From NCBI RefSeq assembly GCF_014839805.1, contig NC_051126.1, forward strand, positions 11,540,609 to 11,604,608: a DNA stretch of 64,000 bases. Reading direction: 5' to 3'. Each line of letters opens with the position of its first letter. The stretch's first letter is position 1. The notes beneath the pieces are model-generated. The model ran no database searches. It was not told the DNA's origin and saw only the letters and a list, made by a program, of their open reading frames with translations. Of the stretch, positions 41,001 to 56,000 are shown in pieces. Made by a program: the position numbers and the translations under genes. The stretch comes from Manduca sexta. Taxonomy: Eukaryota > Arthropoda > Insecta > Lepidoptera > Sphingidae.

Positions 41001-44000
41001 AAGAAAGAGTGCTTGAAATATCGCGACATAGTCAATAAAGGGTGTGTGACGAGCAGAGACCTTTCGTTGTAAAATGCCACGTACGCCATTACCACTATGT
41101 CTACGTATAGAAATATGTCTGGCCAGTTGTACCCGCGGCCGTGTTTGTGTTGTTTTGTCTAGAAATTCAATATGAATTCATAAAACAAAGCGTGCGGCGA
41201 TAATTGGTTGTGGAACGGACTTCCGAGACGAATGTCCGCAGGTTCGAAACCCAAGGGCTCTGACTTTTCTAAATTGTATGTGTGTATTCTTTAATTATCG
41301 CTTATTTTAACGGTGAAGGAAAACATCGTGAAGAATCCTGCATGCCTTAGAAGTTCTCTATATGCCAGCGTGGTGGACTAAGGCCTAACCCTCTCAGTTG
41401 TAGAGAAGGCCCGTGCCCAACAGTGGGACATGGCTAATATTACTATGATTTATTAAACAAAACTATAAAAACAAACGCATATCACGCCTTTATCCCCCAA
41501 GAGCAGAGATGCCAACAGAGCACCCATTTTCATGTGTTCCATTCAAAGAGCTAATAGGGCGAGAGCCTGTCGCCATTTTGTGCACAAATTCCAAACTCCG
41601 GGCCGATTGGCCGAAAAAGCCACAACAAGAATTTCCGCAACAAACGTCACTAAAGTAAAAGCCGCAAGAGTTGTTACAAACTAAATAATTAAGACAAAGG
41701 TAACAGTAACATTGACTACTACTTTCAATGAACAAACTGATTGTTAGTAAGATAGAGCTATTAATAAATTACTCACAGCAATGTCATAGGGTACGGTCAG
41801 CACATAAAATATCGCCACCAAGAACCTCAGTGTGCACCAGAATTTAAGAAATAGACCGTGCGGTGTGATTGATATGGGCAGGAATATATATCTTAAGTGT
41901 CTGAAATAAATTGTTATAGAAAATGTGTGTCGTATTTTTGGCACTTATTAAATAAATTAATTACCGTTAGAACAAAAATCGCGAAACAGCCATCGGTTTG
42001 ATAAACAACGATATATATTTAAGCAGCAAAAGATTTGTATTAAAAAGGAACACACAATAAATGCACTTATGGTTAGGGGGCCTTATTCCGTCTATGGGGG
42101 CATATCCGTCTTTTTGCAATTACGGACGTTCTATTCGAAGGCAACCGTATATGCAAATAGGGGATTTTATCACTCTCTTACCTATACGGCTATGGAAACT
42201 GTCCTTCGAATAGAATGCCTGTAGTTGCAAAAAGACGGATTTACCCCTGTAGACGGAATAAGGGACGGAATAAGATCAGGCCTTAAATGCATTTCTACAT
42301 TGATAGAAATGCATTTAAGGCCTAACGTTATCACAGGATATTGATCCTGTCCATTCTTTCTAACTGATACGACATACTTAATTTATTTTTATATGTACAC
42401 TGCAAAATGACCGCACTGCACTTGATAATAAGTGAAGTGGGGTCAGATAAAATGTCGACCGACGAGAGATGATTACCCCTCGACAATCGACACAATTATA
42501 CCGGCCTGTTGAAATCGGATATATACAGGCTGAACTCCGAACGCGACACAATGGGCCTTAAGGGTTTTAACCCCTTGCGTACGGTAGTAGCTATCCGGGC
42601 GGATATAAAATATATCCTACGTAATAAATTAATAACATTTTAATTACCTCATAACTCCTAACTTTTCGAACGCTTTCGCGTAATGCTCCCGCTCCTCGCT
42701 GCTGTTCAACATAACGAAACTTTCCTTTATCTCTTGCTGAAACAAATAGCTTCGTAAACCATACGGAACAGTTTGGTAAATATGTGATATTGGTTGTTGC
42801 ATTTTTAATTAATCGTTTTTTTTTACTATAAGCGTTCTAAGATTATTACGGCCTGTTTACAGTTTTTTATATATTTTTTTCCCGACATTTCGAAGACTTT
42901 GCAACCTTCATGGTCTTAGGGGCGGACTGAGGTATTGGTCGTCCAAAGCGTCACTGTTACAATATCCTACATTATACAAAACATTTATTTGTCAATACAA
43001 TAATTTTCTTTTTATTTTTAGCTATTGACAGTCCGAACTACGCAGAGTAAGCTCACAGTGTAAGTCTGGAAATATTTAATTGCCTCAACAAAATATAAAC
43101 AATATTTTACTTATATCTTCCGGCAATACTTTAAACCAAGCCAAACCATTAGAGATAAAATATCCGTTGTTACCGCTATCCTATTTATTTTAACGTCGAT
43201 CCGTCCGGTCAAAGGTTTCGCCTCTTCATAATGTCTCGCTTTTGTCAGCAACTCCGCGTCCTCTAATACCTGTGCGGAAATGGACAAGTTCAATTTGACG
43301 TAAAACTTCAAACATTATTGACTCAAACTTATTCGACTGAACATCCTGTTTCGATGTTCTAATACTCTTTGTCAAGAAACTTGCTTTGGGCTCTGCGTAA
43401 AAGTTGGCGAAAATAATCAAGTTACTTATATCTTTTATTATTCAGAAAAAATCTAGTTCTCTATTATTGAAAGATAACCGCTGGAGTAAGCGTGTTCTGG
43501 AGTGGAGACCACATCTTGGCAAACGTAGCGTAGGACGCCCTCTCACCAGATGGCGGGACGACTTACTTAGAGGGCCGCGACTGGGTGCATAAAGCAGCAG
43601 ACCGGGCTCTGTGGCGTACCTTAGGGGAGGCTTATGTCCAACAATGGACTGCAACGGGCTGATGATAATGATTAATGAAAAAATATTCAAAATCGATTGG
43701 GTTATTCCAAAAATCATCCCTTACATACAAATGCTAGTATATATCCCACTGCACCTGATTACTATCAGTTAATCTTACCAATGGAGTGGGTCCAGAAATA
43801 TTGACTAATGAGAGATGGTTATCCTTTGTTAGTAGACACAATTATGCCGACCTGTGTGTACCAGGCATAGAGAGGTACCTACATCTCGAACGCGACATAA
43901 TTAGGTGGCCCATTATGGCGAGTTTTACACCTGATGTACGGTGGTCAGTAGGCGAATACTATCCTACCAACATTTTCCAGACTTGTGGCATAGAATTACT

Positions 44001-47000
44001 AACTCGTAAATGATAATCCATGGCATTATCGACCCTCTTTAATGGACATAGAACTAAATCGCATTTTACTCCATCAATGGAACATTGCGTGTTGCATTTA
44101 GCTAACTAAGCTAATGCCACATTTGTTGACCAGATATAAATCCTGTGCTTAGACCGATAAACATTTAAACTCTAGATAAAAATGAGGTCTAGATAACTTC
44201 ATATTTTTACATACATAAAAAAATCGTCAGCACTGCTTTAGTAGCGTAGTGGTATTGCGTACGATGCACAACTTTGGAACTTTGGAACTGAGGACTCGGG
44301 TTCAAATCCCAATCGGACGAAGTGATATTTGGCTTTTCTTTTCAGGATCAGCTCATACCCAGCATCCTTTTTTTTATATTGGCACGGCAAAGTTAACCCC
44401 CACTGCACCTGATGGTAAGCGGAGTGGAGTCTAATAGAAAGTCGAGACAAGAAATAATTACCCCTCAGTAATTGACACAATTATGCCGGCCTGTGCCTGA
44501 TATACAATAGTCTCGGCCCTATTACGTCATGAGACGGAATAAACACGACGAAAATTGAATGCACTAGTTGCGCCTCTGCCTATCCCTTCGAGGATAAAAG
44601 GCATAAGTATTTGTGTATTAAGAAATTGTTTTAGCATAAAATATAACAAAACCATACTCCATTAAAGTAAATTGAAAACATGATAAATAACACAGGGACT
44701 GTATCTTAAAACAGCTGCTTTACCAACATGTCCCTTGGGCAACATTTGTTAGTTCTTTCAACGGGTAGCAACTGAGTCTTGTAACCCGACTGCGGATTAA
44801 ATATATGCCAAGGAAACATGAAAGGTGAATTAATATCATATCTCTCGGCCTTTTTGATAAAAATGAGACGAAGAGTAACGAAATTTCAATCAAAATTATT
44901 AGTAATTTAAATTAAGTGAGTAATCCGTTATTAAAAAAAGTTAAGTATGCATTTTTTTAGAGTTAGGCTTACGCTAAATTGCATACCGCTAACAACATAG
45001 CATTATGCGGAAGAAGCAACGGTACATTTAATTTTTAAATTAATAGGATACATTGTTTCGTACAGGGGCGTATTCAGTTTAAAGTTTGAGGGTTATGTCC
45101 CTGTCAGGTATGACACAAACTGTAATGTCACAATATGCCAGATTGGACTCAATACTTCTTTAATGATGGTTCAAAGACGTTCAAAGATCATTTTGCACTA
45201 GGTTCGAAGAGATAGAAAATAATAAATTCCTTAGTATATTATTCCACCGACTGTTAACTAAATACAACCAGTTGTAAAAACCTAGTTAATCAATGTGACG
45301 ATTTCGATTGCTTAACATCTTGTCATATCTACGATATACAGAATTATTAACAATCCAATTCAAATTATTGAAAACTCAATTCCAGTTACAAGAATAGATC
45401 ATAAAACAATCCAAGACTGCATTAAAAAATTCAAAATGGTGCCCATAATCACACCTAAATCCGTCCCGCATTACACGAGCCCAAAGCAAACATTTTGTCC
45501 ACTGCGGAGTAATATTAAATGCATGAATCACCGTGATAATGGGGTGACTAATGTCCGGGAATGTTCCCCAGCACTGCACCAACGCAGTGTACTCCACGTG
45601 CAGTAATATGCAGTTTGTCGACGTCAGCACTGTGTACACCTGGCGATATTACTTCGTTTAATGATAATTGCTGTAGGAATATGAGAGAATTTCGGTTGGT
45701 ATATTCATAAGACTATCGCTAAAGAGTTAGCCTTTCATCTACCAGACTTAATAGGTAATTGTAATGTATGCAATGAAGCACAGACTATCACGTACTGGTT
45801 GTTTATTAACAGGCCCATAATACTGTACACTTATGTGGGTACTTATAAATAATTTTATATTTATGTACCGCATATACATATCAGTTATTACAACTTCGTT
45901 TCGTATAACAACTAGCTTTTGTTCGCGGCTTCGCCCACGTGAAGGAGTTTTCCGGGATAAAAGTCCCGCTATATATTTCCCCGGGATAGAAATTATCCTA
46001 TAACCTTCCCAGAGTTAAGTGTATATTTTTTATGAACTATCTCAATACCAAATTTTAAAAAAATCTTTCAGACAGAGACTTTCCCGCCCTCACACCCACC
46101 ACTACAACTCCTGTAAGCCAGGATCAGCAGTGGCACGCATTTTGTGACACCGAGCAGTGAAGCTCGGCGAGTCTCAGGGAAAACTAATATGTCATTATTC
46201 CGCAACGAAATTAATCAAATAGAAAAATAGGGAGGAGTTGGAAATATTAATTGTCCACTTCCCTCCAGAGCAATGCGGGTGACAAAATCATGATGTAAGG
46301 AGGCGATTTAACCTCAAGGATAGGGACGTTTACAACTAGATAAGCTAGTTATAAAGCACCACGGATAAAATTAAATGAAAGGGTCCTATCACATGAGCTG
46401 TTAGATTTGATTACAATAGGCATGGCAAAAACGCCGGAAAGCACGGAAATTCCGTCTAGTCTCAACAAGGTCCATGTAGTATACAACCCCAGATGTTATT
46501 TGCATACTATTTAACATGATGTTGCGCTCGTCATGCCAGAGACCACACTCCCAAAGTACGTGATGAGCAGATTGTTCAACCTCGTAACCAGGTGTAGAGC
46601 ATGGGCACGCAGGAGAATCAACCAGCCTAAATGAGAACAGTTTACCCTTAAAATTACCATGGCCGGTAAGAAATTGCGATACACAGTAATCTATTTCTAG
46701 CCAAGTTTTAATTAGGCGATCGCGAACGTACGGAAAGTATTTATATAAATGACGCCCTTTCGAAGACGAGTCCCACCTACATTGCCATTCATTTAATAAC
46801 TCGTTGTGCACATCAGTGTGAGGTTTAAATAGTCTATCGATTCTTAAGAGCTCGCGAGACGTAAGAAACTTTTTATCCATATCCTCTCTGGTTGAGTAAT
46901 ACATAGCGGCGCGACGCTGTACCTCCAAGTCGACAGGGAGTACACCCGCGAGGACAGGCAAAGCTTCTGTACTAACAGTTCTATACGCCTTGCACAAGAA

Positions 47001-50000
47001 TATCAACGCCAATCGTTGACTCTGGAGCAGTTTCCTGCGCACAGCACCGATAATTGCCCTATCGGCCCATACAGGTGATCCGTATGTAATGCAAGCTAAG
47101 TAAGTCGCTCCATAGATGATTTTGAGCGTAGTGAAAGACAGTCCCCACGTAGAGGTCGATATCCTTGTCAAGGCGTAAAAGTTACGTTTTGATTTTTCCC
47201 CGACGTTTTTTATATGCTCTAGAAAGGAAAAAGACAGACAGAAAATGGCACTTTTATAATATGTATAGATATTATTTTACAACCTGTGACATAAAATTTT
47301 AGAACATACAACAGTGCACTCCTATTAATTAATATTAATAAAACTACATAAAAGTACTTGAAAACTCCCAGCATACTCTCTCACTGCTTACAAAGTAATT
47401 ATTATTCTAAAAAACCTAGTTTGCTTACCTTAGGTAATCCGAACAGCATTTCAACTACTCCAAAATGGCTGCCGGGTCCAATAGTGGTGACAACTTTACC
47501 AGAGTTATTTAGTACATTGCAATGACCCTACGAACAAATATAACTGTGTAATACATGTTATTCATAATTCAAGTTATAAATCAGACACGTCACTGGTGGT
47601 AAGTCTCTCACATGTGAGAAGTCGCTTGGGTAGGTACCACCGCAATGTTTATTTCTGCCGCCAAGCTGCAGTGTGTTGTATTCCGGTTCAAAAGATATTG
47701 TAGCCATTGTAAATAGTAGTGTCTCATGTCTCAGGATGGGGAGCGCAGTGCAATACCAAACAATACTTCGTAATTCAAGGTGTTGGATGGTGTTTCTACT
47801 GTTTATGGGCGGTCGTATCGCTTACCATCAGGTGAATGGCAAGCTCATCTCGTCTTTCAAAGCAATATAAAAGAGGCCGACATCAGCAAGTTACTTTTGG
47901 CAGTATTGCAAATATTTATCTCAGTAGCACTCTTAGCCTATAATATGCCGATGCCATATTCAGACTTGATAGCGACTATCAAACATGATATGCATGGCAT
48001 AAAATATGTATGTCATTTACTCGTCGCAACGATTTGCTATCCAGGAGCTATTCGTCTACAAATCTGCCGTGACTATCATTACACATTGTACTTGCCATCG
48101 GGTTTAGTGTAGTATTTTTTTGTGCAAGGAAAAAAAATGCACCTTTTTTTTATAAGACAGTGCTACTCTATAAATCCAGCACACATAAACTGTAGACTCC
48201 TTCGCATTCCACTTTCGTAATTTTAATAATGCGAAATTGCGTAACATTCTGAAATCCGCGTACGAAACAAACTCCAGCTGTGATTGCAGTCGCACAGCGT
48301 AATATGCACAATACATTAAGGTTCTGCGCAGACGTCAAATTAATTTGCGAAAAAGGACACAATAAAATCGTTCAACCAGTCGCAACAATGTGCAATAGTC
48401 TCCGAATTTGCCAGTATTTTTTTGTACAGGCATGTCAACGTGAGCCCATCGCACCTGGTAGATGGAGTGGTCCAATAGAATGTTGACTTATAATAATAAT
48501 AATATCAGCCCTGTATTATATACTGTCCCACTGTTGGGCTCGGGCCTTCTCTACTACTACTGAGAGGGATTAGGCCTTAGTCCACCACGCTGGCCTAGTG
48601 CGGATTGGTAGACTTAACACACCCTCGAAATTCCTATAGAGGGATTCTCAGGTATGCAAATTTCCTCACGATGTTTTCCTTCACCGTTCAAGCAAGCGAT
48701 AATTCACAAAGAATACACACATAATTCTTTAGAAAAGTCAGAGGTGTGTGCCTTTGGGATTTGAAACTGCGGACATTCGTCTCGGCAGTCCGTTCCACAA
48801 CCAACTAGGCTATCGCCGCTTTTTTTTCGAATGTCGACTTACGAGAGATGGTTACCCCTCGACAGTCGACACAATTATGCCGGCCTATTAAAACCGCATA
48901 TACACAGGCTAATCCTAAAACGTGACACACTTACCGTGGACCACCGCTCCGGGTTTTAAAACCTTGTGTACGGTGCTCGCTATCCAGGCGAATATAAAAT
49001 ATATCCTACCACCAGCAAATCATTGTTATAGATATATCGTTAAGTAACTTAGTCTTCGATAGTCAAGTGCTTAACACAAATTACATCATAATTTGCAGAA
49101 ACTATGCACATTATTGTTTTGTCAAATACATTATGACATCGATATAATATGTACTAAGTACTAGATTTGGCGTTCCGAAAATTCACTGTGTTCAAATGAT
49201 TTGAACTGATATCCATTCAAACGGACTTTAGTATGATCAATATTGACAGCTTGTGTAGCAGCTAAAAAATATTAGTCAAATAAGTAGAATTATTTGTTGT
49301 TCAAGTGAATACAATGGTTATAACAGTGACGTTTTGGTCGCCATTTTGGATCAGATTTTGAACAAATAGTTTATATTGACGTTCGTGTCTATAGAATATA
49401 CGTGATATATAAAGTTGTCAGAGATCGATTCAGTTTGGGATCGTGTCTAGTCACTTTAATAATAATTTTGTTCCGTCTGCGCAGCCCCTAAGTGTTTGTT
49501 TAATTAAAAACGTTACCTTCTGCAAAATGTACATGTCTCGGCCGATGTCGGCCGCGTGTTGGACTATCTCATTGTCCGGGAGGACGATTGTCCTCGTGTT
49601 CGCTGCGACGGTCTGGAGAAAGTCGCGATTGCACTTCTGCCACAGATTAAATATATAAATGTGTACGTGCAGATATTGGAGTGACAGATTCGTGAGGATC
49701 TAAGTTTAATTAAAAAAAAGAGCAATACTGTATATAATATATAATATAATATCAGCCCTGTATTATATAGGTACTGTCCCACTGTTGGGAACGGGCCTCT
49801 ACTACTGAGAGGGAATAGGCCTTAGTCCACCACGCTGGCCTAGTGCGGGTTGGTAGACTTCACACACCCTTGAAAATTCCTAATAGAGAATTTCTCAGGT
49901 ATGCAGGTTTCCTTACGATGTTTTCCTTCACCGTTAAAGTAAGCGATAATTCACAAAGAATACACATATATTTTTTTTAGAAAAGTTAGAGGTGTGTGCC

Positions 50001-53000
50001 TTTGGGATTTGAACCTGCGGACATTTTTCTCGGCAGTCCGTTCCACAACCAACTAAGCTATCGCCACTGTATTCCTATTTTTTTTCTTTGATTTAGTAAA
50101 AATAAACGAGAATCGAAAGTCATTGAAATTGATTGTTATGATGATGGCAACGAAGTGCCTTGCAGTGTCTGGAAATTAATTTTTGATTGAATTCTATTAA
50201 TAGCAAAAACTAGTAGAACTTATCAGCAAGCAAGCCATTTATCATATAAACATCGAGTTAGCTACAATTAAAATACATAAAATTATACTTCGCAGACCCG
50301 GAACAATCTCATGCTTGGATTCATGGATGTTTCTTAGTCCATCACGTATACTAATTGATTTGGATAAAAGGCACACGGACACGAATGCCCTTAATTACCA
50401 GATATTATTTGCTCGATAAATCGCTCCTGTGAGATTTCATCCACGAAATCTAGTCAAGAAATTGTTTACAAAGGACTCACACGTGTCATGTCTGTAGGAA
50501 GCCAAAAGATGATTTGTAAGTAAACAAATCGATTATGATTTCACGGTCATATTTAATCTGTAATAATTAACTTTAACGAATTTAATCATTTCTTATGATT
50601 ACGCGAATGTTAGACGTTGAAATAAAACTATATTGTGGAATTTATTGCGGTTTTTATATTATAATTTTCCGACGTTTCGAAGACTGCAGCCTTCGTGGAC
50701 ACGGGGTGGGCTGAGTTTAATGACTTCTTCAGAAATGTTTTGTCATCATTTCCAATCGTAATGATAAGATATTTAGCAGCTTTTTCACTTTGTATTGATG
50801 AATGTCCTACTAATATTATAAATGCGAAAGTTTGTGAGGATGGATGTATGGATGTATGGATGTATATATGTATTTTCCTTTTTTACGAAAAAACTACTGT
50901 ACGGATGTGAATGAAACTTTATAGTAATATTGATTATACTTCAGAATAACACATAGGCTACATTTTATAAGGATTTTGTGTAATTTGGTCATAATATAAT
51001 GATACATATCAAGTAAGTTTGAAAAAATAAATATCCCGGAAAACTCCTTCATGCGGGCGAAGCCGCGACCACAAGCTAGTCATGCTTAAATCACATATAT
51101 ATAATATAGACCATAAGTACTTAATTATCAATACCTGGAAAAGCGGACAATGCAGCAGTGTTTCGACCATTTCTATCGACAACACCTCCTGTTGAATATT
51201 CGCCGACATGTCCTGAAATATTTCCTCACTCGACACAGCATTGTTGTAATACCTGCGACCAATTATTTAACATGCAGCAATGGACGATTCCCGGCTGATG
51301 ATAATGAATTTTATTTTTAAACGGAAACGGCGCTGTGACCCTGATGGTTGCTGGAGTGGGGTCAAATAGAATGTCGACTGCCGAGAGATGATTACCCCTC
51401 GACACTCGACACAATTATGCCGGCCTGTTGGAACCGGATATATACAGACTGATCCCGGAACGCGACACACTTACGTGGTTCACTATGACGGGTTTTAACA
51501 TCTTGTGTACGGTGGTCGCTATCAACGCGGATATAAAATATATCTTACCACCAACAAAACGTGATAATTATCTGACATTAATTATTTTTTAAATTTCATA
51601 ATAATCATACACCTTATATTTGTCTAAGGTAGTGAAACGACACTACAAATAATATTTACTAAGAGGTTTGGCGCCAGGTAGCTAAGAGTCGTAAAATCAA
51701 CTAAAACCTCACGCTGAGAATGAGAACATATCGCGCTAGTCTTAAGTAACTACTTATATGGTTGTCGATGTAAGATGGAGGAAAAAACTAATCAAATTGA
51801 CCCCATTGTTTTAATAGCAACGTTCATGTGAATAGGTCACCAAATTAAGCAATTAAAATAATTGTAAATAATTGATAAATGCAATTTTATTTTAATAATT
51901 TTAACAAAAATTTTAATGAGTACTATTTAGAAAAAAATAATAATTACATGGTTTTCCACGATTCCGATTACGAAAACACTTGGATTGTCCGGCATATCGA
52001 TTTAAAACAATATAATTATAGAAATATCTTAACATGGAAACAATAAAGATTTAAAAAATATACTTGCACTAGTTACTACTACTTCAAATTCAGATTACTT
52101 ATATATTTCAGACCGTATTCTGTAATTATGGTTATTTAAAATACTTATATACCATTAAGTAATTCAATTTAAATGTTACGCAATTATTATTTGATGTGTA
52201 GCTGAATTAAATGCCACAGTAACCAGTAGTGGATTCTACCAGCAAAATTATAGAAAAAGAAAATTAAAAAAAACGTACCATTGTACACAGAAGAACTTTT
52301 TAACGCGCGATTTAATTTTCCCGCTCACGTGGTTCACCGACAAGAAGTAGAACAATTCTCTCATGGATTCCTAAAAAATAATTATAATTACTTTTCTACT
52401 ACTTAATCTAACTCTAAACAACAATAACACCAAATATATAAACTTGCTGGTATTTCGTAAATAATTAATTAAATACTAAACACGAAATAGAAATACAGCC
52501 ATACCCAAAAAACCACGCTGGTTTTTCGGTATACTATATATTTTATTTATTTATACTATGTATAAAATAGGTACGAAAATATTATTATAAAAAATACTTA
52601 TTCGCAAAAGATTTTATTTTTACAATTTTGCACATAACAATCATGTTCTAAGTATTATATATTTCCTATGATTCTAATCAGTATTACAACTACAAAGAGT
52701 CCAAATGCAAAACCGTTGATACGCGCTATTATTTGCTCATACATTAATTAAATAAACACACAACTGGAGGTTTATTTATTCTAGTACATCCAAACAATCA
52801 TATAAAAACACATCTATTATATTACGGTATTGTTGGGCCTACATTTAATTATAATGATAACAAACAAAACATTATACAAGGAACAGTGAAATAAAACAGT
52901 TTTATCCCTAGAAACTACGATGAAATTAAAAAAATACCGTTATTTGCAAATCGACTCAGAAAAAGATAAATACTAGTGTGTGCGCGTAATGATCACACTT

Positions 53001-56000
53001 TCTGATTGGCCAATTTTCGAATTAACAATATTTTTGGTAGTTAATGCTAGTTAATAAAATAACCATTCACCAAAGAATTGGTAGCTCATGTAAATATCTT
53101 CTAAATTCTAGTCTTTACGGACCCTACCCCGTTTACTATCAGTGAGAATAAAAATACTTTCTCATGCCCATAAAAAATATACGTTCAAACCATCATTTAT
53201 ATCCAATCGACTCGCACTATCGGATAGCATTGTCATTTTCCGAAACAACGAAGCTAAGTTATTCAAGAGAAGCAATAAAGTAACATTAATTTGAGAGGGA
53301 ACGTGCCTTGAACTTTAATTTCCTTTGAGTAGAAAGCAAGTAGAGACTGCAAATTTTAGCTATGTAGAAACAACTGAGGTAAGTTCCAAGTGTAAACAAC
53401 AGTACTACCTGCAACAAAGCACTATACACAGATTACGTTTGACATTGGAGTAGATTGTTCCTTGTGTAATAACGTTCGCAGGTACATTTGTACGTAGCAC
53501 GTATAAGCTCGTTCTTGCACACCGTAGCCACAAGCTACACATTGCCATAGGAGAGGGCACACATTGGGCATATGTAGCGCATGTAATCTAGTTTTTGAAC
53601 GCTATAGTTAGAAGCTACGTATTTTGTCATGGGAGAGGGGCACACCTTGGGCGTGCGTAGCGTATGTGAGCTAGTTTTTGAACGCCGTAGTTACAAACTA
53701 CGCGCGTCGCTATACGACAGGGAGCCTCAGGTACATATTGGGCATACGTAGCGCGTATAAGCTACGTGCGTAGTAATAGGAAAGCGTACTTTTCAGTATC
53801 CTGTGGCAGTATAAGCGTATACGCGCTACATTTGCCCAATATTGTGAAACTATTGTCATTTTTAAAAAAAATAATAAGAAAAATTATACCGATACGTCAA
53901 GTCATCCAAATGTCTTCCAATAAGAACAAACCTTTACATTCTCATAAAAACAATTCCTTAAAAATCTTCCAAATGGAAGGCATAAAGGTAAACAGATCCA
54001 TACCACAACCAGATCTGTGATGCCTGGCGCTATATCAGAAGTGCCGGTGCCAGTAAACACCGCTGTGCCGAAAGCAAACGACGACATCATTGGGTGCTCG
54101 TGCTTTGCATCATTCGTCATAAACACTTTCGTCTCCCAGTAGATTAACAGTGACATCCATGAATTCTGGAATTAGGGGAAACGTCCGAAATTCCAATGTT
54201 TATAGCCCAACGCAAAGAAATAAGCTAATGTCACCCTATAATTCATAACCAAAAAGTAATCTATAAGTATCTAAAATAAAAAAAAGTCTTAAATTTAAAC
54301 ACAGCAAAAAATATTTTTCATGTCATGAATGTAAAACAATAACTGACCTGACGACACAATGTTCTTGGACACGCGAACAAAAACAAAAAACAGCCAGACC
54401 AATAGCAAAATATGCAGAACAGAATGAAAAACTTCAATAGACTCAAGAGCTGTAAACAATATATATTAACAATTTAACTAAGAACACTAGTAATGAGGCT
54501 ATTTCAAAATAATAACCAGTAAAGTATTCTACAAAATGTTTAGTTTCAGAATATTTGTTGATTAAAAATTTAAATAAAGGGATGAAGCTTACAGTAACGA
54601 TGTTGATGACAATGATGCTTATTATCATAATATTATACTAAAAGTCATTGACGGTTATGATTTGAAAAATTGATCACAATTTGCGTCAAAATTGATTAAA
54701 TGCTACTTCTTTCCTTACAATCAAATAAATTGGTACGATTCCATCATATGTCCCAACAAACACTCCTACTTCAGTATAAGTTTTCGTTATTTTGTATCTA
54801 ATATTTGGGATACAACTTTATATTTTAAGAAACGCAACGGAAAGCGACTAAGATATAAAGGAATTTGCGTTTTACAAAGGCGTTTCAGTTTTGTGTCAGA
54901 TATTTAAATTGAATAACATTTAAATCGTTCCTCAAATTCCCAAAATTATTGAAAGTATTATACGAAAGGAATGAAGGTTTACGAGAAATTAAATAAAGTT
55001 GTGTTAAACCATTTGGGATTTCGCGATTCAAGATATGTAACATGGCATGGGAACTCCAAATATCTGAGTGCTCAAGCTAACTACAACTATATTTATGTGG
55101 TGAACCTGAGATTAGGTTGACCAGCAGCTCGACGCGAAACCAACCCACATTAAACAAGTGTGGTTGGGAATGAAACAAATCCGAAATTATTAATGTTTTC
55201 TATACGGCACAGCAAAGTGACCCCACTGCACCTGATGGTAAGTGGAGTGGGGTGCAATAGAATATCGACTGACGAGAGATGATTACCGCTTCACACAATT
55301 ATGCCGGCCTGTTAGAACCGGATATACACAGGCTGATCTCAGAACGCAACACATTTACGTGGGCCACTAAGTCGGGTTTTAACAATTGGAGTGTCAAACA
55401 ATTAAATATTTAAAGCCATACTACTATTCCTAGTAAACGTTATTTTTTTATGAATTGAAAAATAACTTCAAAAGATAATGTGATCGATTCTGTGAGCATC
55501 CAGTTTAGCCATCAAACTCACCTTTACATGACTGTTAAAATTCTTCTCCCATTTGACGAAATAATCCCAAATATGCCACACTTGCAGCACGGGGAACAAC
55601 TTGGCTGCTTGTCCAGCCACCGTTTCACCATTAGGATCCAATGTATCGGTAAATATGTACACGGGAAACAAAGATATGATGTCTAAGTAAAACCCAAATG
55701 AAGACATTTTCACTTCTGTTATTTCTTTTACTGTTTCTTTTCTAATGTTCTGTAAAAATAGTTCAAATACTTCTAAATTTAACTCCTCATATTATTACTC
55801 CTACAGTTGTAATTGCCAATTTATTATGAATTATTTTGCATTTACCAATGATTGATCTAGTAACCAAAAAATCAGTTTCAAATCTATCAAAGCTACGCCC
55901 AGCCTAAAAACGGTAACAAAATTATGTGTGAAATACCCTTAAACAATAAGCCCGGTAGTCGTTCTAAGTTATAATACAACTCTAATAATTCCTTTTGAGA

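Noticed and set aside
43271..43390. Alternative exon (PKASFLTKSIRTSKQ..) with good acceptor and donor, phase 1 to 1
   Set aside because: Its phases do not fit the neighbouring channel exons, while the exon starting at 43269 does and supplies helix C.
45376..45531. Open continuation of exon 19 to a stop
   Set aside because: The extension (HAFNITPQWTK..) does not resemble helix C. The GTGATT donor gives an in-phase join to VLEDAELL.
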